In this document: positions 19,927 to 30,652 of the stretch, in pieces
Layout of the letters: each line of letters starts with the position of its first letter
How positions within the stretch are numbered: position 1 is the first letter of the stretch
DNA from: Metaphire vulgaris
Taxonomy: Eukaryota > Annelida > Clitellata > Crassiclitellata > Megascolecidae
Assembly (NCBI GenBank): GCA_018105865.1
Contig: CM030835.1
Coordinates: 1,655,816 to 1,719,815 of the forward strand
Direction of reading: 5' to 3'
DNA: 64,000 nt
Translations under genes and position numbers: made by a program
The notes under the pieces: model-generated
The model's database searches: none
What the model saw: only the letters and a program-made list of their open reading frames with translations
Told to the model about the DNA's origin: nothing

Positions 19927-22900
19927 GTGTGACTACGGACAACAGCCTTGCAACGTCACTGATTTCTTGTCTGAGTTCACCGACTTGGGTCAATGCTACA
20001 CTTTCAACTACAATCCAGACGACTTTCAAAAGCATTCACAACGGGGTAACCAGTCTCTCTTCTAATGTAGTCTATGCAGTGCACTGTAATGAGATAAGAC
20101 ATTACTGTGGCGCCACCTCTGAATGAGCTCATAAATCATTGTCCTTTGATTACTTTGAACAGGAAAATTTAGTTGTAATGTTGTGGAATCAGTAAATGTA
20201 TGATGACTTTGCATTTGTTTCACAATTTCTCTGTAAAGGAGCCATTTTTAAAAATTCAGGCTGAGCATAAACATTAATGAGTACTTTTGTATTACATTAC
20301 ACTATTGTAATATATTGGAATACGCAGGTGCGGAGTCGGGAGTGAGACTTATCTTGAATGTTGAACAGTACGAACACGTAAAGGATTACGTTTCGGGAGT
20401 TGGCGTAAAGGTATGTTTACATTTGAGAGGCGTATAGGTGTGTTTACATTTGAGAAATGTTTGTCGTTTGTCTTAACATTCCACGGTCATATCCTTTGTA
20501 AAGCGCCGTTGTCTTTGGCTCTGCTATGCTTACAGCGCTATATAAGTAGTCCAGTATACGTGCATACATACATTTGGCATTTCTTTCTTGTTTATTGTTA
20601 AAATTGCATTAAGATATTGTGAAGTTGTTTGTTCTTGGCTGGTTTTCTTGCCAAGTCCTTAAATTTGCCTGGTAATCTGTTGTATCTGCACAACACGTTG
20701 TTTGCATCCAGATACATCTTCACGACCAGGCCGATATAGCAAGCATGAGGGGATCTCGGTATAGCTGCAATGCCTGGAGTGCACAACCTGGCCACCATTA
20801 GTTATACCAACGTATGTACTTCATTCTAAATCTGATTCATGTGTATTTACTCTTAGTTGATGGCATGCATGTCTTTTCATTGCTACTCCATTCTAAATCT
20901 GATTCATGTGTATTTACTCTTAGTTGATGGCATGCATGTCTTTTCATTGCTATGGAATTCACTCACTCAGGTTATTAGAACTTTATCTCCTATTAAGACA
21001 CATTCCATTCCTTCAGAGCCCAAACAAACTCACAACTGGCCCTTGTCAAGGTTTCTCACTTTGCCCAACTGAATGCACCATGCATCCAGCCATATATGGA
21101 CCCTTGTTTGACGACTTTAGATGGTTTAACTACCACATTAGAACTGGTGCAATTTGATTAACATTATTATAAATCCTAAGTATTGTATTATATTTTTTAA
21201 AACTACGATAATTTTAAAATATCGGTATGAAATTTATGAGGTATTTGGTATAAGAGTATAAAAATTAGCGATTCTGGTCGTGCTGTGCATTCGTTGCTTC
21301 CGCACTACAGATAGAAAGCCTGCCACCGCCATTTGGCTCTTGCGGGTCCATCGATCTTCCGTAATTCGATTCCGATAATGTTACGGCGACTTACACGAAG
21401 CCGAAAGTGCGAATGGAAAGTAAGACAAAGTTTGTGGAGAATCTTTGCCACTGCAAAGACATCCACATGCCTGGTATGTTGTCGCATTTGACTTTATCTT
21501 GAATAGGCGAATATAATTGAGAAAACCGATAATGCTAGTTTGCAAAACTTTATTATGCTTTGCTTTCACTTAAGAAGTGTTTTTGTGAATATATTTATTT
21601 TCGGTGATGCAAAGGTATTCGATTTTCATTTGAATAGTTTGTTTCTTTATCGAAGTACTGCTTCTGATTTCATTTTTTAAAATTTATAATTTGTCATTTA
21701 CAGGTCCGACTACTGTCTGTACGCTTGCACAGAACATTGATTGCAAGAAATTGGTTGGAGGTAATGGTTTGTACATTTTCACTGAATGTGCAATTGTAAT
21801 TTTCTGCTCAAGTTCTGTTTTTTTGCTGACCGAAGAACGGTATTTAAATTTACCTTTGTGTTTCACGTTATATTTATTTCTACGATTGTCTAATATATGG
21901 CAACATGGTGCATACATCATATTGGAATGCTTTGTTTACGCTGTTTCCTATTTCAGAGACTTCGCTGAACATTTCGAGCTCGGCCGTCTGCCCCACTGCC
22001 TGTAACATGAACTCGTTTACGGTCGGTCTTTCCCAGTCTCAGTTGTCGGGACTCGACATAGATGCGCTGCTGGGAAACGGAACGGAAGATTTACGCCGGC
22101 ATTACGTCCGGGCGCTCGAAGTACGCCACAGAATCGACGAGGAAGTCATGACGACGACGATCAAGGACATGGAGTTGCTCATCAGGCGCCACGACCGCCT
22201 CAAGGACTACATCTATTTCGCCGTTCTCGACCGTGGAACTTCTATTTCTAGGCACATCGAGATGGCTCTGAAAAGCATTTCGCGCCTCGTCCTCCACGAC
22301 GTCGTCCGCGGCGGCGGCCTGCTCCTTGCCGATTTCGAAACTGCGTACCTCGTGAACGTGAAGCCGAGAGAGAGCTATCTTGCGCAGAGCTCGACATCGT
22401 TGCATGCCGCCCTCTCGCTTTCGAAAGACCTGTTCAAGGATTGTCAGGACGGCGTGAACTCGACTTGGTACGCGCAGACTTTTCGCGTCGCTGTCTCTAA
22501 ACTCGCAGAGTTCCTTCGAGTTCTCTCTGTGCACGTTCACAGCACCGATACCACTGGCAAATACCTACCGAAGATTTTTACCCATCCGTCTTGTCAACTG
22601 TGTCGGAACTCGATGATGGGATCGATCCCGAATCTTACGCTGCTCTTTGAGAATTTTACCGGATCCGAAAACGAAACGGTCTGCGGACCGTTCGACAAGA
22701 TTATCGGTGAGATCGACAGCATGCTGATGCTTCTGTCCAACTTTTCGCTCTGCTACTCCAAATACGGCAACTTTCTGACGGAGTTTCGACGTTGGCTAGA
22801 TTCCCTGACCTTCGACTTCAAAGAGTTCAGCAATTCCGTCAATTCCGAGCAGGTGCTCAATCTTTTCATGCACTTCGATGATTGGCTTACGACGCTGAAC

Positions 22901-25900
22901 AGAAACTACTCGCAGAATTCGATTTCGAAGCTTCTGCTCGCCGAGCGACTGCTCAGCGAAACGAGTGTCGAGATGTCGCAGAGCATCGACGCCGTCATCC
23001 AGGACATCAGCCAACAGATCGTCGTTCCGCTGCAGAACAAAATCACGGCCACCGAAGAGGCTATTGTCTCGATGTACGTCTCTTTTCTGACGTATTTGGT
23101 GAAATTGGCAAACTATACGCTGAACGGTGAGGTTGAACGATATGCGAGATCCCTGAAGTTTTGGAGAAAGCGTAAGCCGGACCTAGAAGTGCTGGAGGTA
23201 AGCAAAAATTTTTACGTTCACTTTCATTTCTGGTTTAGAGCACTTTACATTTCAGGAAAATTCTGCACTGAACTTTGACTTTATTTCAACTATCTTTACA
23301 CTCGTGATACAGTCGGACTTCGTTATAACGCACTATGCGGTCTGTAAAATTTAGTGCGTCATAGTCAAGGTATGTTGTATCCAATACCTAAGAATAGGCA
23401 GCTGCTTTTGAAAATGCTATATAAAATCATGAGATACTTACTTACTTGCGTGGTGGGTACGACAGTTAATTATGTGAATTTGGAGACAGAATTTGCACCA
23501 AATAAATAACAGAAATAAAGAGAAGCAGTTCAAGAATCTCTGCTTGATCTTCATCTTTTATATTTGAAACTGTCGAATCTTATTTAAAACAGAGGTCGTT
23601 CACAGAATTAAGATCATTTCCTATCTCGGTTTAGTTTGCGAAAAAAAACGTTTTGCCAAGCATTCAAAAACTTGATGCACCGATGTTTTCGCTTGTCTTG
23701 CGTCAAAGGTGGTAAAGTTCGAGCTCTCTGAGACCGAGACGTGGCAGGTGTGGCCACCGGAAAAGTCGATGGAAGCATTTGTGGTCGACAGCGCCAAAGA
23801 CCGGTTGACCCTGGTGAGTGTGGTGTACTTCAGCCAGCTGGGTCGTCAGTTGTTATCCTTTCTGTCGAACATGAAGTCCTTCCAGAATCTTCTGCTGGTC
23901 TCGATGGAAACCATGAAGAGTTCTCTTTTGACTTACAACGATACGACAAAGATCAACGACAAGTTTGTCATGTAAGTTGAAAGCAGTTCTGCCTTGCAAA
24001 ATCCATTTCGTAGACTTATTCACAGAAAGATAAGTAAGTAAGTAAAATCTCGTGGATTTCTAAAGCGCCTTGGAAAGCAGCAAAGCAGTAGCTGCTTATT
24101 CATAGGCGCTCAATCTTTCTTAAAATAGCTATGGGAAAGGTATATGTGAAAGATGTGCTTAACCAGACTTTGAATCTTGAACTTTGAATCGGGCTGACTG
24201 GCTGACTTCCTGGCTGGCTGTTTATACGCAGGCGATGTTTAATATCCGTATTGATAAATTTATTGAAAAAGTAATAGAATTATGGATTAAATAGAATAAC
24301 AAACAATAGAATTATGGATTGAATAGAATAACAAACAATAGAATTATGGATTGAATTTTTTCCTGAATGAATTCTGTATTAGTTTTTGTCAAATATGAAT
24401 GTTGATATTTATATTCCGAATAGTTACTGGATGTGATGCCGCTTGTACGACTTGTACGGCACTAATTTTTTCGGACATACTAAATTTACTTGCTACTAAA
24501 GGCATTGCTAAATGGTCATCACTACACAACAGGCAACATACTTTTGCATTTCAGACGTCTTGCATTTACTAAATGCTGATGTGTGTTTTTGCCAACCTGT
24601 TCTCCAGTGGCATAGGCAGGATTCCAGAATGGGGCACATGGACATTTTGTGGGTAAAAGAGTGATGACCAGCAAAAACCCGTCCTGTCAAGCCTGTCAAG
24701 TGCTTTCAGCTTTTGTTCAATCTTCCTCAATTTCATATCACTAGCTACCTCCCCACCCCCAAATACTCACTGGATTTACACATGCTTTCCATGACTGGTC
24801 CTGCCGTTCCAAATAGGCAGCCCACCCCCACCCTACCCCCCTCACCACCGTGGCTATGCAAATGCTGTTCTTCCATGCTTCTATGATTAGTACTTCTTTT
24901 AAATTGCATTTTCTTTGTAAAGGCAAAACTTTCTGATGTTGGACGTTTACTACGGTGAGATGAAGTACGAGCACATATCTCAGTCAGAAGCATACACGTG
25001 GACCAACTTCTTTAGTAAGTCAGAACTTACTTTACAGTCATTTCTGATTTCCGATTTGTAACTGGTAACTATACTGCCATTGTAACCTCTCTCTACTGTT
25101 AAAGCAATTAAAATGTTGAAATTAAACACAACTTGGTGTTTAAACGGATATGGGTATACATGATAATGATGATGACCCTTTGGATAAAATGATCCTTAGG
25201 ATAAAATGACCTTTGCATAAAATGACCTTTGGTTAAAATGACCCTTTGGTTAAAATGACCCTTTGGTTAAAATGACCCTTTGGTTAAAATGAGACCTTCT
25301 TGGTAAAATGACTGTCTGGATAAAATGACCCTTTGGTTAAAATGACCCTCTGGGTAAAATGGCCCTGCCTTACTGACCCCACCTTTTGGCTACAGCTATT
25401 TAAAATTTAGACTAAGTGCTATATGAATTCATGAGATTTTACTTACTTAATTACATTTATATGCACTTGTGATTTAATGTGCTTAAAAAGGAGGGCAGGA
25501 TAATTTTTATATTTAATCATGCGTTAATCGCGGTTTAGCGCACGTGTTGTATCGCATGGGACGTGCAGAACTAAGTAGGGGCCTGCTTATAGCCTCGTAA
25601 TTTATTTTACTTAAATGCAAAAGTATTCAAATTAAGCAGGAATTCAAGAAATCTGACTTTATGTACACATTCCAGTTTGTTTACATTTTTGGCATTGGCA
25701 ACAGGGAAGCCCTCTTCTTGCTAGCCAGGGATATTTTTATACCCCCCCCTAACACCCCCAACACCCCCAATTTGAGGTCGACACCCCAAAATTTGATAAT
25801 GCGGCAATGGTATGAATACTAATTAGCTCAGAACGCCCCCAAATGGAGAAGGACACCCCGACAACTTTTTTCTCGAATGACCTTTTTTTGCTTGTCAGAG

Positions 25901-26777
25901 GTTTTTGAGACTTTTTAAGGTCGTTTTTGGGACTTGATAACATTTTTTTTGCTTGTCAGCCTTTTTCGAGCAGACACTTAAAAATTCCGACAACCCCCCA
26001 GATTTCCGCCCCACCCCAATTTCAAAATCCTAGAAATAACAGTGTTGCTAGCAGTGTTGCAAGCCACAGAAAATAGTCACTCCTCCCAGGACTGACTCGG
26101 ACATTTCACGGTCACAATCACAGCACTATGAAAGCATTACTGTCGGTTTTATTTGTACTGGTAAATTAAATGTACTAGTTCTAGACAGTGGCGTAGCCAG
26201 GATTTCCGGAAAGGGGGTTTTGACTTTTGACCGTAACAAACTTTCGATCTTGACAAGCAAAAAAGGTCATCCTATGTATCTATCATGTCTTTTCTCCTAA
26301 AATTTTTCCTTTTCAGATGCTGACAAGCAAAAAGACGTCGTCACGCCTATGGCACTTAAAAAATTTTGGTCAGCAGCCCCAAGGGAGGTTTGACCCTCAA
26401 AACCATGTCCAAAAATTAAAAATGCATGGAAACATTAAACAAATTTTTTGTCGGCGCCCAAGGGGGGGTTATCCTCCAACCCCTCCCCCTCTTGGCTACG
26501 CCACTGGTTCTAGACAGTCAACAAAATGACGTCAGCTAGAGCGTATTTTATTTTTAATTTAAAGTCGAGATTTAGAGTCTTGTAGCAGGTTGCAAACCGA
26601 AAAGTATAATAAGTCATTAATAATAATTCTAAGTCATATAATAATAAATCAAAGTAATATAAATAATAAGTCAATAATAATACTTGTTCACCAGATCATT
26701 GCAGTTATTAGTTGAGTGTTGATTGTACATCGCTTTTGGTTTTGGCGATGGCCATGTTCGGCGCTTCATAAATAGTC

Positions 26778-26817
<40 letters not shown>

Positions 26818-27269
26818 TCAGTCGTTGAACGATAATGTAAACGCTCAAACATCAATAATGTCTAATGTCGTTGACTGTTTAATCAATGACAATTTTGTAG
26901 CAGTGTTGACACCAATGGTGCAATTTCAGTTAGTTGAAAATTTGATAATTCTATAATTGATGAGACAAAATTTGCGTTAAAATTGTTAAGGGCGTTAATA
27001 TTTTATCGCAATTAATTCATTAACGTGTTAATTTGACAGACCTAATTTTCAGTGGTTTGTGCTATTCATATATTATTGTTTGTTGTTGTACAGGCGATCT
27101 TGGCAGCTATTTTGGTTTGCTCATGGGCTGCAGTTTGTTGACGATGATTGAGGTTCTTGATCTTGTCATTTATTATTCGATCGTGAAGCTGATCGAAAGA
27201 TACCAGGCCCCTCCACGACGGAGAGAAGTCATCGAAATCGACCACCATGTCAACTTGACACCCATGTAG
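19927..27269 (+). CDS. DEG/ENaC-family cation channel with giant extracellular insert (5' end missing)
   Basis: A degenerin/ENaC/ASIC-type Na+ channel subunit. Exons by splice site and phase: 19927-20045, 20328-20410, 20712-20812, 21311-21473, 21704-21760, 21957-23197, 23709-23971, 24923-25014 and 27094-27269. Family marks in order: DLGQCYTFNYN; GVRLILNVEQY; IHLHDQADI; LGIAAMPGVHN; LPPPFGSCG; LCHCKDIHMPG; VCPTACNMNSFTVGLS; NFLMLDVYY; DLGSYFGLLMGCSLLTMIEV, which holds the GxS filter (GCS) and TM2; then a short basic tail to TAA or similar at 27267-27269. About 480 residues separate CNMN from NFLML, where roughly 45 are usual. Breaks: exon 20712-20812 is 101 bp and needs one more base to hold frame between MRG and LGI; an in-frame TAA sits at about 21362-21364; two usual cysteines near 21420 read Val and Ser. 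TM1 is not found. It is a recently damaged gene, or the sequence has errors. Confidence 0.85.
21957..23197 (+). CDS. Large open exon encoding the channel's inserted domain
   Basis: One 1241-bp exon, uninterrupted over 413 codons, with GC-rich third positions unlike its surroundings, which argues for selection on protein. It begins with the family motif VCPTACNMNSF and then becomes a helix-rich segment with no family I recognise (for example LRRHYVRALEVRHRIDEEV and MELLIRRHDRLKDYIYFA). Glycosylation sequons are frequent (NGT, NST, NLT, NFT, NET, NFS, NYS, NYT), and several cysteines occur (FKDCQD, CQLCRN, TVCGP, LCYSK), as expected of an extracellular region. The next exon (23709-23971) continues the insert with a coiled-coil-like stretch (LGRQLLSFLSNMKSFQNLLL). 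Confidence 0.8.
25160..25370. repeat. 17-bp minisatellite, about 13 copies
   Basis: Tandem units close to AAAATGACCCTTTGGTT, most regular at 25235-25290, inside the last intron of the channel gene. Confidence 0.9.
25725..25870. repeat. Dispersed GGTGTCGACCTCAA repeat, copy 2 (reverse)
   Basis: Reverse-orientation copy: CAGGGATATTTTTATACC, then CAATTTGAGGTCGACACCCC and ATTAGCTCAGAACG. It lies in the last channel intron. Confidence 0.65.
26186..26506. mobile_element. hAT-type MITE, 321 bp, with TSD
   Basis: Starts CAGTGGCGTAGCCAGGATTT and ends CTTGGCTACGCCACTG, flanked by exact GTTCTAGA duplications (26178-26185 and 26507-26514). It is non-coding and lies in the last channel intron. Its termini match the CAGTGGCGTAGCC ends at 1989 and 36242 in the giant inverted repeat. 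Confidence 0.92.
26780..26820. repeat. (AAT)n microsatellite
   Basis: A run of AAT about 38 bp long after a GGCGATGGCCATGTTCGGCG motif that resembles the 3' UTR of the local non-LTR families, so it is probably a retroelement tail. Confidence 0.6.
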
Positions 27270-27414
27270 AGAACATTGCAATGTTACCCCAGCCACGGTA
27301 ACCATCTGGATGTTATGACTCTTCGTGACTGACTCCACTCTTTTGGTCACAGCTATTTTAAAAGCGCCTGAGAATAAACAAGCTGCTACTACGGTACATG
27401 GGCTTCTCGGGTGT

Positions 27415-27535
27415 GGGTGAGGGGGTGCAGGAGGTGCAACTGCACCCCCTTGGAAATTATAAATTAAACAATTGTTGTCGACCTCAAATTGAGGGGGATG
27501 TTGGGGGTGTTAGGGAGGTGTAAAAATATTCCTGA
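27415..27535. repeat. Dispersed GGTGTCGACCTCAA repeat, copy 3
   Basis: Contains GGAGGTGCAACTGCACCCCC, TTGTCGACCTCAAATTGAGG and GTGTAAAAATATTCCTGAG, just 3' of the channel stop codon. Confidence 0.6.
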
Positions 27536-28987
27536 GTGGATGTTAAGGGAACATTTATATTTTTTGTCTTTCAAACTGAACTTATGCCATGTGTTTTCAT
27601 TCTCATTTTTTATACATTTTAATTTGGCAGAGCACAGCATTCCAAATATTGTGATTAGGTTTAATATTGTATTCTAATTTAACTAATGATGTTGCTGCAT
27701 CATTGTTGAAATGACATGGCTCAATCAGTAATATTGTATCTTATTTTACATTTCCTGTTTTATTGTGGTTTTAATTCATTGTTCAAAATAAGCTGGACAT
27801 TATAACCGATAATTAATTGGACTGATATGATATGGTTATGGTTTGCTTCATTGGCATAAACTTGGATGAAAAAGTGGGGGGGGGGGCTCAAGCCTAGGGG
27901 CCCAGTGTTTATTCGTTTATTCTAGCCACCTAGACATTGGGGGGAGTTTAACATTTTTTGGAGAGAACAGACATTGTGGAGGTCATGCTACTTGCCAAAA
28001 TGTAAAAAAAATTGGGGGAAATTTCAAACTCTGAGGGGAAGTCCCCCCCAGAGAAGGTCTAAAATAAACACTTGGCCTAATATTAGTTTATGCCTATGGT
28101 TAGCTTTTTGTGTAGTTTCCTACTGTGAGCATTTTGGATATACAGTACCATAATGTTGAACATAGTTGAAGAGACACTACAGCTGTAATGATGCCTCCTA
28201 TTTGACTTTTTGTTAGATGGTTTTTGTGTACCCAGATTTGTGTATGCTATATTCCCCATGTTTAATGCCTCATTAAATGTCACTTTTGACTTTATAGGGT
28301 TTTTAGAAATCTCTTCTATGCGAACAAGAGAAAACGTATCAGTGCTTGTAGTCAGATATTTTGTTATTATATGGTGTAAATATAATTTTGTATTTCTATC
28401 AAAGGAAATGTACATTACCCTCGTTTTGTGATCCTTCAGCATGAAAGATATTTGGTTTGTAAATTAGTTGATGGGCAATTACTGTATGCTGATGTTTCCT
28501 GTTGCAATAAATACTGTATGAAGCAGTAACCAGTGTGTTATAACTATTTTCTTGTTCAGGATTGCATTTTACATTTTAATTTTCAATTATGTCTTAAAGT
28601 AGACATTGGCAACAAGGTCTTACGCATATGATTTAATTGCAAATCTTGACAAATATCAAAGAAAAGGGCTCAGTTCATTAAAGATGATTGAATATTTTAT
28701 TAATATATTATGGCCTGCTTAACAATTTTCGTTTTGGAAATTATTTCAAAGAACTTCAATAGACCACTTGTGGCTATTTGATAACTGAGAATGTATTAAG
28801 TTAATTAGCTAGTAGCATACATGCTAATTAATTAATTAATTAAGAAAATGATAGGATATGTCTTGTTCTGAGAAAAAGACAAAGTTTGGCAGAGAAAACA
28901 CAAAAGGGCGACCAAGGACAATGATGATATTATGCAAGAGTGTATGTTCGACCCTACAGCAAACCGTGGTTCTCGCACATGGTAGAC
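27536..28987. other. Intergenic, channel gene to right arm
   Basis: No gene supported. 27860-28060 is a G/C-skewed stretch (long G run at 27878-27889, CCCCCC at 28035-28050) that looks like decayed repeat. 28812-28845 is an ATTA-type simple repeat. Short open frames on both strands at 28083-28442 have no recognisable product. Confidence 0.5.
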
Positions 28988-29394
28988 CCTACTGAACCAC
29001 AAAACATTATCGTCATATTTATTATTATATGTATCCAGATATTTTACATTTCTGTCGAGGTTGATATCAGTAGATATAGTATTGTATTTAATCCAAAGGA
29101 TATCATTTGGTTGGGACTTTGCAGCTATGGAGGAAATAATTTTTTGAAGAGAAATAATATATCTACTTTTAAATATTAATAACTTTATCTACTTTTATGC
29201 TGTACAGCACTTTAAAAAGTAACACAACAGTTGAACAGTACTTATTCTTAGGCACTTAAGCCTTTCACGCTATCTGAACAATTTGTGCATCATTGGAAAC
29301 AGAGCAAATGCCAAAGTCAAAGGTGCTGTTGACAGCATTAACAAGTCAACAATGAGCACAGAAATAGTTCTTGAAGGTCTGCTCAGGTGCTAGA

Positions 29395-29625
29395 GTGCAT
29401 TGTCATGTCAAACTCTGTCGATTCAACTGGAGTTGAAACTGGAACGACAATCGGTTGGTGGAGATTGCCATGTCATCTGTTGTCGAACTCTCTGTCGCTT
29501 CAACTGGAGTTGAAACTGAAACGACAATCGGTTGGTGGAGATTGCCATGTCATCTGTTGTCGAACTCTCTGTCGCTTCAACTGGAGTTGAAACTGGAACG
29601 ACAATCGTTTGGTGCAGATCTGGAT
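29395..29625. repeat. Minisatellite, ~70-bp unit (right arm)
   Basis: Three copies of a unit with TTGGTGGAGATTGCCATGTC and TCAACTGGAGTTGAAACTG; the left arm has about two. Confidence 0.8.
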
Positions 29626-29782
29626 AAGCAACACCCGACCAAATTTCAGTAGAGTCAACGAGATGGCGAACCAAATTACGGCAACAGTGAAAACATCCAG
29701 AAGATCCTTCGGAACGCGAGCACACCATACTACAAAGACAAAACAGACCAATGTCAGACACGCAGTCAAATAGTACGAGTGG

Positions 29783-29972
29783 CAGTGGCGGCTCTAGGAT
29801 TTGGCAAGTGGGGGGCCGTTGGGGGAGGCAACTTCTAATCATGGGGGCCAGCTATTTGTTGTTTAATGTATGTAGCATTAAGGATAGGGTCCCAACTAGG
29901 GGGCCACTGGGGGGGCCAGGCTCTCAATAGGGGCACGGGCTCCCCCTGACCCCTCCGGTGGAGCCGCCACTG
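29783..29972. mobile_element. hAT-type MITE, right-arm copy
   Basis: Same element and same insertion site as 7925-8109, in reverse. Flanking duplication ACGAGTGG at 29775-29782 and 29973-29980. Confidence 0.9.
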
Positions 29973-30652
29973 ACGAGTGGTGCTCACATTGGCCAGCTAA
30001 TCATTGAAACTGTCCAGTACATGCAGGACACCCTCAAGAGAACCATCTGATTAGCTGTTCACCCTCTCGCCACGATGAGGCTGTGAGCATGAGAGGGACA
30101 GGCCCCTGGAAAATTTGATAACTACAATTTTTCAGTGTAAATTTTGCAACCAAAATATTAAGGGCACACAGAAATTTTGAGAGAAAAGGGAAGGTCCAAA
30201 AGAAATGAAACAATCATGACTCCCAACAGTCAGTCATATTAAGTTTGAAATTAAGAAAAGGATAAAACAAAATTTGGAAAATTCTGCTTCTTTTGAAATA
30301 TATTATACTGCTAACTGTTGGGAGTTTCAGAATTTTCTTACCTGAAACATGAAATACCCCGTCCTGGACACCCACAATGAGCATCAGCATGCACAATAAA
30401 AAAGACATGCACAGGTATGTTAGTATGTTAGTAAAACACCTGAAAAACAGCATAAAAATAACTAACAAACGCAAGAAGAAGCAACTATAACAATCACAAA
30501 AATGATGCTCATTGCGGGAATTACACCTCAAATAAGTACAAAAACACTAATGTCACATACAAAATCATTAATATGATTTACAGACAATATAAAAAGTAGG
30601 GTGCATGCACCCCAAAAAATGTACAGAATTAACATATATAAAAACAAGAATT

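Noticed and set aside
20857..21157. Extra channel exon from the duplicated TTGATGGCATGCATG segment
   Set aside because: It is a 67-bp tandem duplication with no DEG/ENaC motif; flanking exons already join in phase (20812 to 21311).
22091..22540. 149-codon minus-strand frame in the channel exon
   Set aside because: Antisense shadow of the GC-rich coding exon.
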